Source: CAYOCE01 sp964402405 (GTDB lineage: Bacteria > Pseudomonadota > Alphaproteobacteria > UBA7879). From it: a stretch of DNA of 14,340 nucleotides. The position numbers and the translations under genes were made by a program. The stretch covers positions 1-14,340 of the forward strand of contig CAYOCE010000037.1 in assembly GCA_964402405.1 (NCBI GenBank), given 5' to 3'. Shown here piece by piece: positions 1 through 7,788 of this stretch. A model generated the notes under the pieces. It saw only the letters and a list, made by a program, of their open reading frames with translations. It was not told where the DNA came from and did not search any database. Every line of letters starts with the position of its first letter. Within the stretch, counting starts at the first letter, position 1.

Positions 1-66
1 CTCAGCTGGGAGAGCGCCTGCTTTGCACGCAGGAGGTCATCGGTTCGATCCCGTTTACCTCCACCA
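1..66 (+). tRNA. tRNA-Ala (anticodon TGC), 5' end cut by window edge
   Basis: The D-arm, anticodon arm, variable loop, T-arm and an encoded CCA end are visible. The anticodon stem CCTGC/GCAGG (17-21 and 29-33) encloses a 7-base loop whose middle bases TGC at 24-26 read alanine GCN codons. The T loop is TTCGATC and the gene ends with the discriminator A and CCA at 64-66. The first roughly ten bases (5' acceptor strand and start of the D stem) lie before the window. The sequence is followed by a terminator rather than by 23S rRNA. Confidence 0.95.
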
Positions 67-110
67 TTTTCTTTCTTCTTCATATTTTTCCTTTTGGGAT
101 TTTTCAATAC

Positions 111-151
111 GCCTGAAAACGTAGTTTTTTTCAATGATTTTCAGGCTTTTT
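111..151 (+). terminator. Rho-independent terminator after tRNA-Ala
   Basis: A 9-bp perfect stem, GCCTGAAAA at 111-119 and TTTTCAGGC at 138-146, encloses an 18-base loop and runs directly into five T (147-151). This is the layout of an intrinsic terminator for plus-strand transcription, so it should end the tRNA-Ala transcript. On the minus strand no T-run follows the stem, so it should not stop the convergent hisS-prfA-prmC transcript. Confidence 0.7.
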
Positions 152-203
152 GACTCTATATTTCCGCCTCCCAGATATGCCGTGGCGTGTGGAGCGACAA
201 CGG

Positions 204-1067
204 CTACACTTCCTTCTTTCTCAGGACTAAGGCCCGATCAATGCCTGCTAAATCTTGATGTGTAGAAATTAACTCTAAAGATTCTTTCTTAAAAATATCT
301 TGGACTTCTTGTTTTTGTCCCTTGCCAATTTCTAGAACTAGAATGCCCTGAGGATTCAATAATGAAGGAACAATCTTAGACAGTTCTTGATAACATTGCA
401 GCCCATCCTCACCACCTACCAGCGAAATTCTAGGATCATAGTTTCGAACATTGGGGTCCAATTTTTTATACTCTGGATCTGTAATATAAGGAGGATTGCT
501 AATGATAATATCAAAGAAGCCTGAAGCTCCCTCCGCCCACGACGTGTTAATAAAGGTGGCTCTGGATTCAAGTTCTAAACCAGACGCATTTTTTTGGGCG
601 GCTTCTACGGCCTTTGGTTGAATATCTGTGCCCATCCCCTTGGCATTTTTATATTCGCTGAGGAGGCTTAACAACAAACATCCGGTTCCGGTTCCCAAAT
701 CTAAAATGTTTAAAGAAGCATTTTTATCGGGGTAATATTGCAAAACAGCTTCGATCAATATTTCAGAATCAGGCCGTGGATCGAGGGTTTCTTCGTTTAG
801 AAAAAAGGGGAGACTCCAGAATTCTCGGTATCCAAAGATACGACTCAGGGGTTCATGATTCAGGCAGCGTTTTACAAGTTCATGTACTCTATATTGCTGT
901 GACAGATCAATCAACTTATCGGGGTATAGGACAAGGTGCTCTAAAGAACACCCCAACACATTAGCTATAATCAGGCGGGCCTGCGAGCGAGGATTTTCAA
1001 TTCCCCCCTGCTTTAGATCCTGGGTGATTTGTTGCAGAAATACATTCAGAGATATGGACTGTACCAT
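204..1067 (-). CDS. prmC: Peptide chain release factor N5-glutamine methyltransferase PrmC
   Basis: PrmC transfers a methyl group from S-adenosylmethionine to the glutamine of the GGQ motif of release factors, which speeds peptide release at stop codons. The 287-residue product has the normal family length. An N-terminal helical release-factor-binding domain covers about residues 1-100. The Rossmann-fold methyltransferase domain follows, with SAM-binding motif I DLGTGTGC at 123-130 and the catalytic, substrate-glutamine-binding NPPY at 191-194. It starts 5 bp after the prfA stop, with an AGGA just before the ATG, so the enzyme is made in the same operon as its substrate. The stop is TAG at 204-206. 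No clear terminator for this operon was seen before the tRNA. Confidence 0.95.
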   Translation of the reverse strand: MVQSISLNVFLQQITQDLKQGGIENPRSQARLIIANVLGCSLEHLVLYPDKLIDLSQQYRVHELVKRCLNHEPLSRIFGYREFWSLPFFLNEETLDPRPDSEILIEAVLQYYPDKNASLNILDLGTGTGCLLLSLLSEYKNAKGMGTDIQPKAVEAAQKNASGLELESRATFINTSWAEGASGFFDIIISNPPYITDPEYKKLDPNVRNYDPRISLVGGEDGLQCYQELSKIVPSLLNPQGILVLEIGKGQKQEVQDIFKKESLELISTHQDLAGIDRALVLRKKEV

Positions 1068-1072
1068 ATATC

Positions 1073-2152
1073 CTAAACATCCATATCAGCGAGTCGGGAA
1101 GCTTGATCTTCAGCGATCAAAGGTTCGATCAATTCATCTAGTGCAACCCCATTCATAATGTCTTCGATTTTATAAACCGTTAAATTGATGCGATGGTCGC
1201 TAACCCTCCCCTGGGGAAAGTTATAGGTGCGGATGCGTTCGGATCTGTCACCACTCCCTACTTGGCTTTTGCGGGATTCAGATCTCTGATCCGACAATTT
1301 TTGCCGCTCGAATTCATATAGGCGAGACCTGAGGATTTTCATGGCCTTGGCTTTATTTTTATGCTGGGATTTTTCATCCTGTTGTTGTACCACAACCCCT
1401 GTGGGCAAATGGGTGATTCGAACGGCGCTGTCGGTGGTATTCACATGCTGTCCTCCAGCCCCTGAGGATCTGTACACATCAATACGTAAATCTTTATCTT
1501 CGATTTTAATGTCAACTTCCTCGGCCTCAGGCAATACAGCTACTGTAGCGGCAGAGGTATGCACCCGTCCCGAAGATTCTGTTTCAGGAACCCGCTGAAC
1601 CCGATGCACCCCAGATTCAAATTTCAATCGGGAAAAAACATCCTTCCCCGTAATCATGATACTGCCTTCTTTAAGGCCACCGATATCGGTTTCGCTAAGG
1701 TCCATGATTTCAATTTTCCATCCATGGTGTTCCGCATATCGCTGATACATACGAAGAAGGCTGTTGGCAAACAAAGCTGCCTCCTCTCCTCCTGTGCCCG
1801 CACGGACCTCGACAATGGCATTCTTAGCGTCAGCCTCGTCCTTGGGGAGTAACAGAACCTTGATTTCACTCTCTAGAGTGACCAATTGGGTTTCCAAAGA
1901 CGTCAATTCTTCTTCGGCAAAGGCCTTCATTTCCTTATCTATGGCGGGATCTGCAACCAATACTTTCAATTCTTCCTTTTCCTTCAGAAGCTGATGGTAT
2001 TGGGCTGCAACCTTGGCCAGAGGTGTTACCTCAGCATATTCCTTGGAAAGCTTGACGAATTCATCGGAGGGCAGCTCATGGGCGCGTTCCAGCTGTTTTC
2101 CCAGGTCTTCGTGTCGGATAATAATGCGTTCTAATTTGTGTTGTAAGCTCAT
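1073..2152 (-). CDS. prfA: Peptide chain release factor 1 (RF1)
   Basis: RF1 recognises UAA and UAG stop codons in the ribosomal A site and triggers hydrolysis of peptidyl-tRNA. The 359-residue protein has the standard length. It shows an N-terminal coiled region (about 1-105), the codon-recognition tripeptide in its PxT form (PET, 189-191, where many bacteria have PAT), and the catalytic GAGGQ with GGQ at 233-235. The PxT form separates RF1 from RF2, which carries SPF. The ATG overlaps the hisS stop as ATGA, and no strong ribosome-binding site is visible, so translation is probably coupled to hisS. The downstream prmC modifies Gln235. Confidence 0.96.
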   Translation of the reverse strand: MSLQHKLERIIIRHEDLGKQLERAHELPSDEFVKLSKEYAEVTPLAKVAAQYHQLLKEKEELKVLVADPAIDKEMKAFAEEELTSLETQLVTLESEIKVLLLPKDEADAKNAIVEVRAGTGGEEAALFANSLLRMYQRYAEHHGWKIEIMDLSETDIGGLKEGSIMITGKDVFSRLKFESGVHRVQRVPETESSGRVHTSAATVAVLPEAEEVDIKIEDKDLRIDVYRSSGAGGQHVNTTDSAVRITHLPTGVVVQQQDEKSQHKNKAKAMKILRSRLYEFERQKLSDQRSESRKSQVGSGDRSERIRTYNFPQGRVSDHRINLTVYKIEDIMNGVALDELIEPLIAEDQASRLADMDV

Positions 2153-3435
2153 GATTTCATTTCATACATTTTGGTAAAATAGGCCTGAATATGTTCGTCA
2201 AGATATCGATTCAACTCTAAATAAGATACCTTGTTTTGTTCTCCTGTTTCCAGGTCTTTAATAGTGACCTCTTGGTTTTTCATTTCATCTTCGCCAATAA
2301 TCACAACCAGGTTGCCGTTCTCTTTGCTGGCTTGCTTTAAAGCAGCCTTTAACGTTGGCTTGGAAATGATTTCAATATGCCGAGAGAGTCGCCTTATGCT
2401 GTTTACGATCTTGAAGGACTCCAGCAGTTCTTTATCCCCCATGGGTAAAATAAAAACCTTATGATTCTTAAATAAAGGAGGCGCGCTATAGAGGAGGGCA
2501 AGACGCTCGAGACCTGCCGCCCACCCAACGCTGGGAAGGTGAGGTCCACCAAGCATCTCCGAAAGACCATCATACCGTCCCCCAGCAAGAATGGTATCCT
2601 GAGCCCCCAAATCCTTTGATTTAAATTCGAAGGTGGTGTGGGAATAATAATCCAACCCTCGCACCAGTCTAGGGTTTAAAGTGTATGGAATTTTGATGTT
2701 ATCTAAACCCTGACATACGTTCTCAAAAAAAGCTTTTGATTCAGCACATAGAAAATCCTTCAGATTTGGAGCACCTTTCACAATTTCCTGATCCTTTGGA
2801 TCTTTGGAATCCAGGATCCGTAAGGGATTTGTCAGCAGACGTCTTTGACTGTCTTCCGACAAATCATTCTGATATTTTTCTAGATACGCCTTTAATTTTT
2901 CCCGATACAATTGACGATCATTTAAATTCCCCAGCGTGTTTAATTCTAAAACCACATCCTTAATTTTTAAACGATCCGTTAAAAGTCGATGGGCCAAGGA
3001 GATACATTCTACGTCAGCCAAAAAAGAAGGTTCGCCAATATATTCAATCCCCACGTGGGTAAACTGACGCTGACGACCTTTCTGGGGGCGTTCATATCGA
3101 AACATGGGGCCGTGGTAAAAGTATTTAAGGGGAATATTTTGGGTTAAGTTATTGCTGAGTACTGCCCGCATTACCCCAGCTGTTCCCTCGGGTCTTAGGC
3201 AAATTTCCCGTTCATTGTTGCGATCCATAAAGGAAAACATTTCCTTGGAGACAATGTCTGACGATTCTCCAACAGCTCGCTTGAAAACAGCGCCATCCTC
3301 AATGATCGGTGTTTCAATTTTAGAAAATCCACATATCGTTGTTATCATCTCAAATTCCATAACAATATTGGCGTGCTTTTTCGCTTCTTCCCCAAACAAA
3401 TCATGGGTTCCGCGAATGGGTTGAATCGGTTGCAT
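2149..3435 (-). CDS. hisS: Histidyl-tRNA synthetase
   Basis: This class II aminoacyl-tRNA synthetase charges tRNA-His. The 428 residues match the usual bacterial length. Visible signatures are class II motif 2 (FRYERPQKGRQRQF, about 112-125), the histidine-A loop LVRGLDYY (257-264), the histidine-B type AGGRYDGL (284-291) and motif 3 GWAAGLERL (304-312), followed by an alpha/beta anticodon-binding domain from about 325. Motif 2 looks canonical, unlike the divergent enzymes of some other alphaproteobacteria whose tRNA-His lacks G-1; this last point is family knowledge, not shown here. AAGGAG lies about a dozen bases before the ATG. It heads hisS-prfA-prmC. Between it and the upstream same-strand grpE lies the 162-bp palindromic element, and I see no clear promoter in the 39 bp between element and ATG. 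Confidence 0.97.
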   Translation of the reverse strand: MQPIQPIRGTHDLFGEEAKKHANIVMEFEMITTICGFSKIETPIIEDGAVFKRAVGESSDIVSKEMFSFMDRNNEREICLRPEGTAGVMRAVLSNNLTQNIPLKYFYHGPMFRYERPQKGRQRQFTHVGIEYIGEPSFLADVECISLAHRLLTDRLKIKDVVLELNTLGNLNDRQLYREKLKAYLEKYQNDLSEDSQRRLLTNPLRILDSKDPKDQEIVKGAPNLKDFLCAESKAFFENVCQGLDNIKIPYTLNPRLVRGLDYYSHTTFEFKSKDLGAQDTILAGGRYDGLSEMLGGPHLPSVGWAAGLERLALLYSAPPLFKNHKVFILPMGDKELLESFKIVNSIRRLSRHIEIISKPTLKAALKQASKENGNLVVIIGEDEMKNQEVTIKDLETGEQNKVSYLELNRYLDEHIQAYFTKMYEMKS

Positions 3436-3474
3436 TTTTAAAAGTTCTCCTTTTTTCTATTTCCTACTTTTTTT

Positions 3475-3636
3475 GTCATCCCGAGCAGCGAGCATAGCGA
3501 GCGTCGTCGAGGGACCCAGCATACATGAGAGGGCATAGCCCTCACTTTATTTCTTTCTTTATAATGTGAAGGCTACGCCTTCCCATTTGTGCTGGATCCC
3601 TCGATAACGCTCACTATGTTCGCTACTCGGGATGAC
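3475..3636. repeat. Palindromic intergenic element, copy 1 (cloverleaf-like)
   Basis: Two 47-bp arms form a long inverted repeat: 3475-3521 (starting GTCATCCCGAG) and 3590-3636 (ending CTCGGGATGAC). They match at 41 of 47 positions, and all six differences are transitions. The interior contains two perfect 6-bp hairpins, GAGGGC/GCCCTC (3529-3534, 3538-3543) and GAAGGC/GCCTTC (3568-3573, 3577-3582), each with a 3-base loop. A central imperfect hairpin (3542-3550 with 3561-3569) lies between them. The folded form is a stem with three leaves. A second copy occurs at 14150-14340 and a short core at 9109-9152, so this is a dispersed repeat. It lies in the grpE-hisS spacer and has no open reading frame of note. 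It is not flanked by a T-run on the downstream side in either direction. Confidence 0.9.
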
Positions 3637-3652
3637 AATAGAAAGGTATATT

Positions 3653-4195
3653 CTACCCCTTCTTGCTAACCCCAACCATGGAGGGCCTGAGGAGTCTGCC
3701 ATTAATGGTGTATCCGGCCTCCATCACGCTGGTTACCGTACCGGCGGGTTTTTCTGCATCCTCTACTTCAAAAATAGCTTGGTGAAGATTGTGGTCAAAC
3801 TTTTCCCCCAGGGCCTTGATTTCCTGGACGCCATGTTTCTCAAGGGATCCCGTTAATTGCTTTTCCGTCATCACAACGCCTTCAATCACTCCTTTGATCA
3901 AGGCATCTGCATCACTCATTTCCTTTGGAAGACTGCTAAGGGCACGCCGCAAGTTATCACTCACCCCCACCATATCCTTGGCAAAATTATTGTGGGCATA
4001 TTTTGCCATATCTTCTAGTTCTTTTTGGGAACGCTTACGTGTATTTTCTACTTCGGCAAGGGTCCTCAGCAGCTGATCCTTCAGCTTAGAAACCTCTTCT
4101 TTTAGGGCAAGAATCTCCTGCTCCAGAGGATTACCTTCTTGAGCTTCCGTTTCAACATTTTCTTCCTGAATCTGATGTTCATTTTCTTGAATCAT
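3653..4195 (-). CDS. grpE: Co-chaperone GrpE (DnaK nucleotide exchange factor)
   Basis: GrpE is a cytoplasmic homodimer that releases ADP from DnaK and so resets the Hsp70 cycle. The 180-residue product has the expected parts: an acidic, glutamate-rich start (about 1-25), a long dimerisation coiled coil (about 25-85, with the ENTRKRSQKELEDMAKYA stretch typical of the family), a four-helix region, and the C-terminal beta domain with the GrpE signature beginning FDHNLHQAIFEVED and ending GRLLRPSMVGVSKK. The start has a good GGAGA about six bases upstream. It follows hrcA by 13 bp, an arrangement known for heat-shock control in many bacteria. Confidence 0.96.
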   Translation of the reverse strand: MIQENEHQIQEENVETEAQEGNPLEQEILALKEEVSKLKDQLLRTLAEVENTRKRSQKELEDMAKYAHNNFAKDMVGVSDNLRRALSSLPKEMSDADALIKGVIEGVVMTEKQLTGSLEKHGVQEIKALGEKFDHNLHQAIFEVEDAEKPAGTVTSVMEAGYTINGRLLRPSMVGVSKKG

Positions 4196-4208
4196 GATTA
4201 TCTCCGTT

Positions 4209-5234
4209 TTATCTCATAAAGTTACTAATGATTTTGGCTGTATAATCCACCATGGGAATAATACGCCGATAGTTAATCCGACTGGGGCCAATCACCCCGA
4301 GGGATCCAATAATTTCCCCTGTGGCATTTTTGTAGGGGGCAATAACAAGAGAGCATCCCGCTAGCCTAAATAAATCATTTTCGGCCCCTATAAAAATCTG
4401 GACGCCATCTCCATCTATGGCAGCTTCCACAAGGTTCAGCAAGCTTTCTTTGGTTTCAAGAAGGGTAAAAATATCCTTTATTTTTTCCAGATCTCGCACA
4501 TGATTAATATTTTTCAGGAGGTTACTTTGGCCATGAATAATCAGAGAACTGGCTTCCTCCAGCTTGACCCAATTGGCAAGCCCTTCCTCAACCAAATGTC
4601 TGGCTGCATGATCCAGATCTGTTTGATGATTCAGCAATTCCTTGTGGATCTGGCTTTTAACCTGATCCAGAGACCCCCCCTGCAACCTTGCATTTAAATA
4701 GTTAGCGGCCTCAATCAATACAGAGGGAGGCAGACCCAATGGCAAACTAATAATTCGATTTTCAACGGTATTATCATCAGCAATCATGATCACCAAGGCG
4801 CGACCAGGCTCTAGATATAAAAACTCGATATGCTTTAGGGTCGTTTCTATCTTTGGGGCAATTACAAGACCCGCACATTCTGATAGCCCGGACAGAGTCT
4901 TGCTGACTTTAGTCAGGGCTTGCTCGAGGCTGTAACCCTTTTTTGCGCAATCTTCCTCAATGGATAATCTTTCTTGGGTTGAAAGATCGCCGATTTCCAA
5001 AATACCATCTACGAAAAACCTGAGTCCTGCCTCGGTCGGCAATCGTCCCGCTGAGGTATGTGGGGAATACAACAGGCCCGCCTCCTCCAGCCGTGCCATT
5101 ACATTCCGAATGGTGGCGGAGGATAAATTTAAGCCCAATTGCTCAACCAATCGATGCGAACTAACAGGTTCGCCTGTTGCCACATAGGCGTCCACAATGT
5201 GCTTGAAAATTTCGACCGAACGTTGGTTTAACAT
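4209..5234 (-). CDS. hrcA: Heat-inducible transcription repressor HrcA
   Basis: HrcA represses chaperone genes by binding CIRCE operators, and its folding depends on GroEL. The 341-residue length is usual. Residues 1-75 form a winged helix-turn-helix (QLGLNLSSATIRNVMARLEE with the wing SPHTSAGRLPTEAG). The rest is the GAF-like and insertion domain region, with the C-terminal IGSLGVIGPSRINYRRIIPMVDYTA that marks the family. A strong sigma70-like promoter lies 40-68 bp upstream. The ATG has only a poor Shine-Dalgarno sequence (a GAAAG well upstream), so translation may be weak. No CIRCE inverted repeat (TTAGCACTC-N9-GAGTGCTAA) was found near it, so autoregulation through CIRCE is not supported here. 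Confidence 0.96.
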   Translation of the reverse strand: MLNQRSVEIFKHIVDAYVATGEPVSSHRLVEQLGLNLSSATIRNVMARLEEAGLLYSPHTSAGRLPTEAGLRFFVDGILEIGDLSTQERLSIEEDCAKKGYSLEQALTKVSKTLSGLSECAGLVIAPKIETTLKHIEFLYLEPGRALVIMIADDNTVENRIISLPLGLPPSVLIEAANYLNARLQGGSLDQVKSQIHKELLNHQTDLDHAARHLVEEGLANWVKLEEASSLIIHGQSNLLKNINHVRDLEKIKDIFTLLETKESLLNLVEAAIDGDGVQIFIGAENDLFRLAGCSLVIAPYKNATGEIIGSLGVIGPSRINYRRIIPMVDYTAKIISNFMR

Positions 5235-5264
5235 TTTACTATTATATTACTTTCATAGAATCGA

Positions 5265-5293
5265 TTTACAAAAATATTAGTGTGTTCTATAAC
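5265..5293 (+). promoter_or_regulatory. Sigma70-type promoter for rph-rdgB-hemW
   Basis: TTTACA (5265-5270) and TATAAC (5288-5293) are separated by 17 bases, which matches the -35/-10 consensus well. Transcription would begin near 5300, giving a leader of about 25 bases that contains AAGGA at 5312-5316, eight bases before the rph ATG. The elements interlock with the hrcA promoter on the other strand. Confidence 0.6.
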
Positions 5294-5302
5294 AAAGGTC
5301 AA
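5274..5302 (-). promoter_or_regulatory. Sigma70-type promoter for hrcA-grpE
   Basis: Read on the minus strand, TTGACC (5302-5297) and TAATAT (5279-5274) are separated by 17 bases. The predicted start near 5267 gives a leader of about 33 bases before the hrcA ATG. It resembles the vegetative promoter consensus rather than a heat-shock sigma32 promoter. Confidence 0.65.
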
Positions 5303-5324
5303 CGTATCATAAAGGAATAAAGCG

Positions 5325-6047
5325 ATGAGGCCCTCCGGTCGTAAGAGAAACGAATTAAGAACCATTGTTCTAGAAGTAAATCCTGCCAAGCACGCTGAAG
5401 GATCTTGCTTAGTGAAATTTGGAGACACCCATGTTTTGTGTACAGCAACGGTGGAGGAAAAAGTTCCGCCATTCCTCCGAAACACCGGGACCGGGTGGAT
5501 CACTGCTGAATATGGGATGCTTCCCCGTGCCACCCATTCTCGTGTGGATCGTGAGGCTGCTAAGGGCAAACAAAGCGGTCGAACCCAGGAAATTCAACGA
5601 TTGATCGGACGGGCGCTGCGCGCCATCGTGGATATGAAGGCTTTAGGTGAACGGCAAATCAGAATTGATTGTGATGTGATCCAGGCCGATGGCGGTACCA
5701 GAACAGCTGCTATCACCGGCGCCTATGTGGCCCTGTATAAGGCTATGTCTAAGCTTGTAGAAAAGAAATCTTTGAATTCCATTCCTTTGACAGATTCTAT
5801 TGCCGCTGTCTCCTGTGGTGTTTACCAAGGCGAAGTTGTTTTAGATTTGGATTATGACGAGGATAGCAATGCGGATGCAGATGCAAACTTTGTGATCACA
5901 GGACGTGGGCAGATTGTGGAAATTCAGGCTACGGCCGAAAAAAAATCCTTTGAACAAGAAACTTTTTTGGAACTGCTGAATCTTGCGCGCGAAGGCATTA
6001 AAGAGATTCACCAAAAACAATTAAAGGCCATCATGGGGCAAGCATGA
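5325..6047 (+). CDS. rph: Ribonuclease PH
   Basis: RNase PH is a phosphorolytic 3'-5' exoribonuclease that trims tRNA precursors after the CCA end, and it works as a hexamer. The 240-residue product matches the family over its whole length: N-terminal MRPSGRKRNELR, the core GWITAEYGMLPRAT (57-70), the phosphate-binding region around Arg86 in SGRTQEIQRLIGRALR, and GGTRTAAITGAYVAL (123-137), which is shared with other RNase PH-fold proteins. AAGGA lies eight bases before the ATG. It heads a three-gene operon: the stop overlaps the rdgB start by 4 bp. It is divergent from hrcA. Both tRNA-Ala genes in the window encode their own CCA, so trimming is all their 3' ends would need. Confidence 0.97.
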   Translation: MRPSGRKRNELRTIVLEVNPAKHAEGSCLVKFGDTHVLCTATVEEKVPPFLRNTGTGWITAEYGMLPRATHSRVDREAAKGKQSGRTQEIQRLIGRALRAIVDMKALGERQIRIDCDVIQADGGTRTAAITGAYVALYKAMSKLVEKKSLNSIPLTDSIAAVSCGVYQGEVVLDLDYDEDSNADADANFVITGRGQIVEIQATAEKKSFEQETFLELLNLAREGIKEIHQKQLKAIMGQA

Positions 6048-6643
6048 ATCTTCGGGGCAAAACGTTAGTGCTTGCAAGCCATAACGCAGGAAAATTAAAA
6101 GAACTGACTAATAAACTAGACCCCTTTGATGTGACCTTATTGCCCTTAACCTATTATGGAATTGAGGCCCCTGAAGAAACAGGAACAACCTTTGAGGCCA
6201 ATGCAACTCTCAAAGCCAAAAATGCTGCCTTAAAAACAGGCGAGTGGGCTTTGGCAGATGATTCCGGTTTGAAGGTCAAGGCACTGGGTGGTAGACCCGG
6301 TGTTTATTCAGCTGATTGGGGCGGAGAAGAACAAGACTTTAAGAAGGCCGTTTCTCGAATACATGATGAGCTTCTTGAAATCTCTGATCCAGATTGGAGT
6401 GCTGCCTTCGAATGTTGTTTAGCCCTTTCAGATCCTCAAGGAAATGTTACTTTATTCAAAGGGGAAATTGAAGGAGCCATTGTGATGCCAGCGCGCGGGT
6501 CCCAGAACTTTGGGTATGACGCCGCTTTTCAACCCCTGGGATACACCAAAACATTTGGCGAAATGGCGTTTGAAGAGAAACAAAACACACGCCATCATCG
6601 TATGGTGGCAGTCGAACAATTTTTGAACACTTGCTTTAAATGA
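6044..6643 (+). CDS. rdgB: dITP/XTP pyrophosphatase (RdgB/Ham1 family)
   Basis: This enzyme hydrolyses dITP, ITP and XTP to monophosphates, which keeps deaminated purines out of DNA and RNA. The 199-residue length is typical. Family motifs are the N-terminal nucleotide-binding SHNAGKLKEL (12-21), the ETGTTFEANATLKA stretch (45-58), the metal-binding ADDSGL (71-76) followed by LGGRPGVYSA, and the C-terminal FGYDAAFQP plus the TFGEM segment. The ATG lies inside the end of rph (4-bp ATGA overlap) and the stop overlaps the hemW start the same way, so all three are probably translationally coupled. Confidence 0.96.
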   Translation: MNLRGKTLVLASHNAGKLKELTNKLDPFDVTLLPLTYYGIEAPEETGTTFEANATLKAKNAALKTGEWALADDSGLKVKALGGRPGVYSADWGGEEQDFKKAVSRIHDELLEISDPDWSAAFECCLALSDPQGNVTLFKGEIEGAIVMPARGSQNFGYDAAFQPLGYTKTFGEMAFEEKQNTRHHRMVAVEQFLNTCFK

Positions 6644-7788
6644 ACCCTCTCTCCATCTACATCCATTGGCCCTTTTGCGTCTCCAAGTGTCCCTATTGTG
6701 ATTTCAATAGTCATGTGCGGGAAAAAATTGACCATGCCAAATTCCAAGAGGCCTTCAGGCGAGAACTACAAAATGCTTCCCATGAAACAATTGGTCGATC
6801 TATCAAAAGTATTTTCTTTGGAGGGGGAACGCCTTCTTTGATGCCCCCCGCGCTGGTAAAATTTTTGATCGATGAGGTCAAGAATCTATGGCCTGTGAAT
6901 GATGATCTGGAGATCACCCTGGAGGCCAATCCCAATTCCGTCGAGATGGACAAGTTTTATGATCTACGAGAAGCAGGGGTCAATCGTTTGTCCCTGGGGA
7001 TACAATCCCTGAATGATCCAGATCTGGAGTTTCTTGGTCGTACCCATAAGGCGGACGAGGCCATTCGCGCCATTGAAATTGCCCGCACTGTTTTTGATCG
7101 ATATTCCTTTGATCTGATTTATGCCCTTCCTAACCAAATCCTTGACAGCTGGCAAAAAGAATTACGAAGCGCGTTGAAACTGGCGGGGACTCATTTATCT
7201 CTGTACCAGCTAACTATCGAGGAAGGTACGCCGTTTTTCAATCGCCACAAGCGCGGGGAATTTGAAATGCCCACTGAGGACCTAAGTGCTCAGTTCTATG
7301 AAGAAACCGCCCGCATTATGGAAGAGCACGACCTGCCGGCGTATGAGATTTCCAACCATGCGGCCCCAGGATTTGAATGCCAGCATAACTTGGTCTATTG
7401 GCGATATCAGGATTATTTAGGCATTGGTCCTGGCGCCCATGGGAGGGTCAGTGAAGGCCCCAAAAAATACGCCACCTACAACCATCGTGCCCCAGAGCTA
7501 TGGGCGGATCATGTGTTGGAAAAGGGGAATGGACTGAAAGAACGGGTAGAACTAAGTGCTGAAGAACAAGGAAACGAGGCGCTTCTGATGGGCCTTAGGT
7601 TGAAAGAAGGTATACCTTTCGAAAGACTAGAAATCTTTTATGGAACAGGGAAGTTACCCTTTGATGATACAAAATTACAAGCTCTACAGAATGAAGGATT
7701 ATTAGAATCCTCTCTCACCCACTTACGCCTCACCCCCCAAGGCCGGCAGCGGCTGAATGGGGTGCTGCGGTATTTGGTGAGGTTTTAA
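6640..7788 (+). CDS. hemW: Radical SAM heme chaperone HemW
   Basis: HemW binds heme and a [4Fe-4S] cluster and is thought to deliver heme to membrane targets. It was long annotated as oxygen-independent coproporphyrinogen III oxidase. The 382 residues carry the radical SAM CxxxCxxC cluster motif (Cys13, Cys17, Cys20), the SAM-binding GGGTPS (61-66), and the HNLVYW motif (249-254), which fits the HNxxYW pattern typical of HemW. True HemN has a longer N-terminus and an extra cysteine in CxxxCxxCxC; here the residue pair after Cys20 is Asp-Phe, so HemW is preferred. It is the last gene of rph-rdgB-hemW. Its TAA shares the palindromic TTAA with the stop of the convergent gene at 7785. Confidence 0.93.
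   Translation: MNPLSIYIHWPFCVSKCPYCDFNSHVREKIDHAKFQEAFRRELQNASHETIGRSIKSIFFGGGTPSLMPPALVKFLIDEVKNLWPVNDDLEITLEANPNSVEMDKFYDLREAGVNRLSLGIQSLNDPDLEFLGRTHKADEAIRAIEIARTVFDRYSFDLIYALPNQILDSWQKELRSALKLAGTHLSLYQLTIEEGTPFFNRHKRGEFEMPTEDLSAQFYEETARIMEEHDLPAYEISNHAAPGFECQHNLVYWRYQDYLGIGPGAHGRVSEGPKKYATYNHRAPELWADHVLEKGNGLKERVELSAEEQGNEALLMGLRLKEGIPFERLEIFYGTGKLPFDDTKLQALQNEGLLESSLTHLRLTPQGRQRLNGVLRYLVRF

Noticed and set aside
179..204. GCCGT/ACGGC inverted repeat at the prmC 3' end as a terminator for the hisS-prfA-prmC operon
   Set aside because: The stem is only 5 bp with a 16-base loop and no T-run follows on the minus strand.
3475..3636. The palindromic element as an intrinsic terminator between grpE and hisS
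   Set aside because: On the minus strand the long stem is followed by an A-run rather than a T-run, and the plus strand has no T-run either. A Rho-dependent or RNA-processing effect remains possible but is not shown.
5228..5569. A 113-codon minus-strand open frame opposite rph
   Set aside because: It lies almost wholly antisense to a clear RNase PH gene, crosses the hrcA-rph promoter region and shows no domain, signal or ribosome-binding site.
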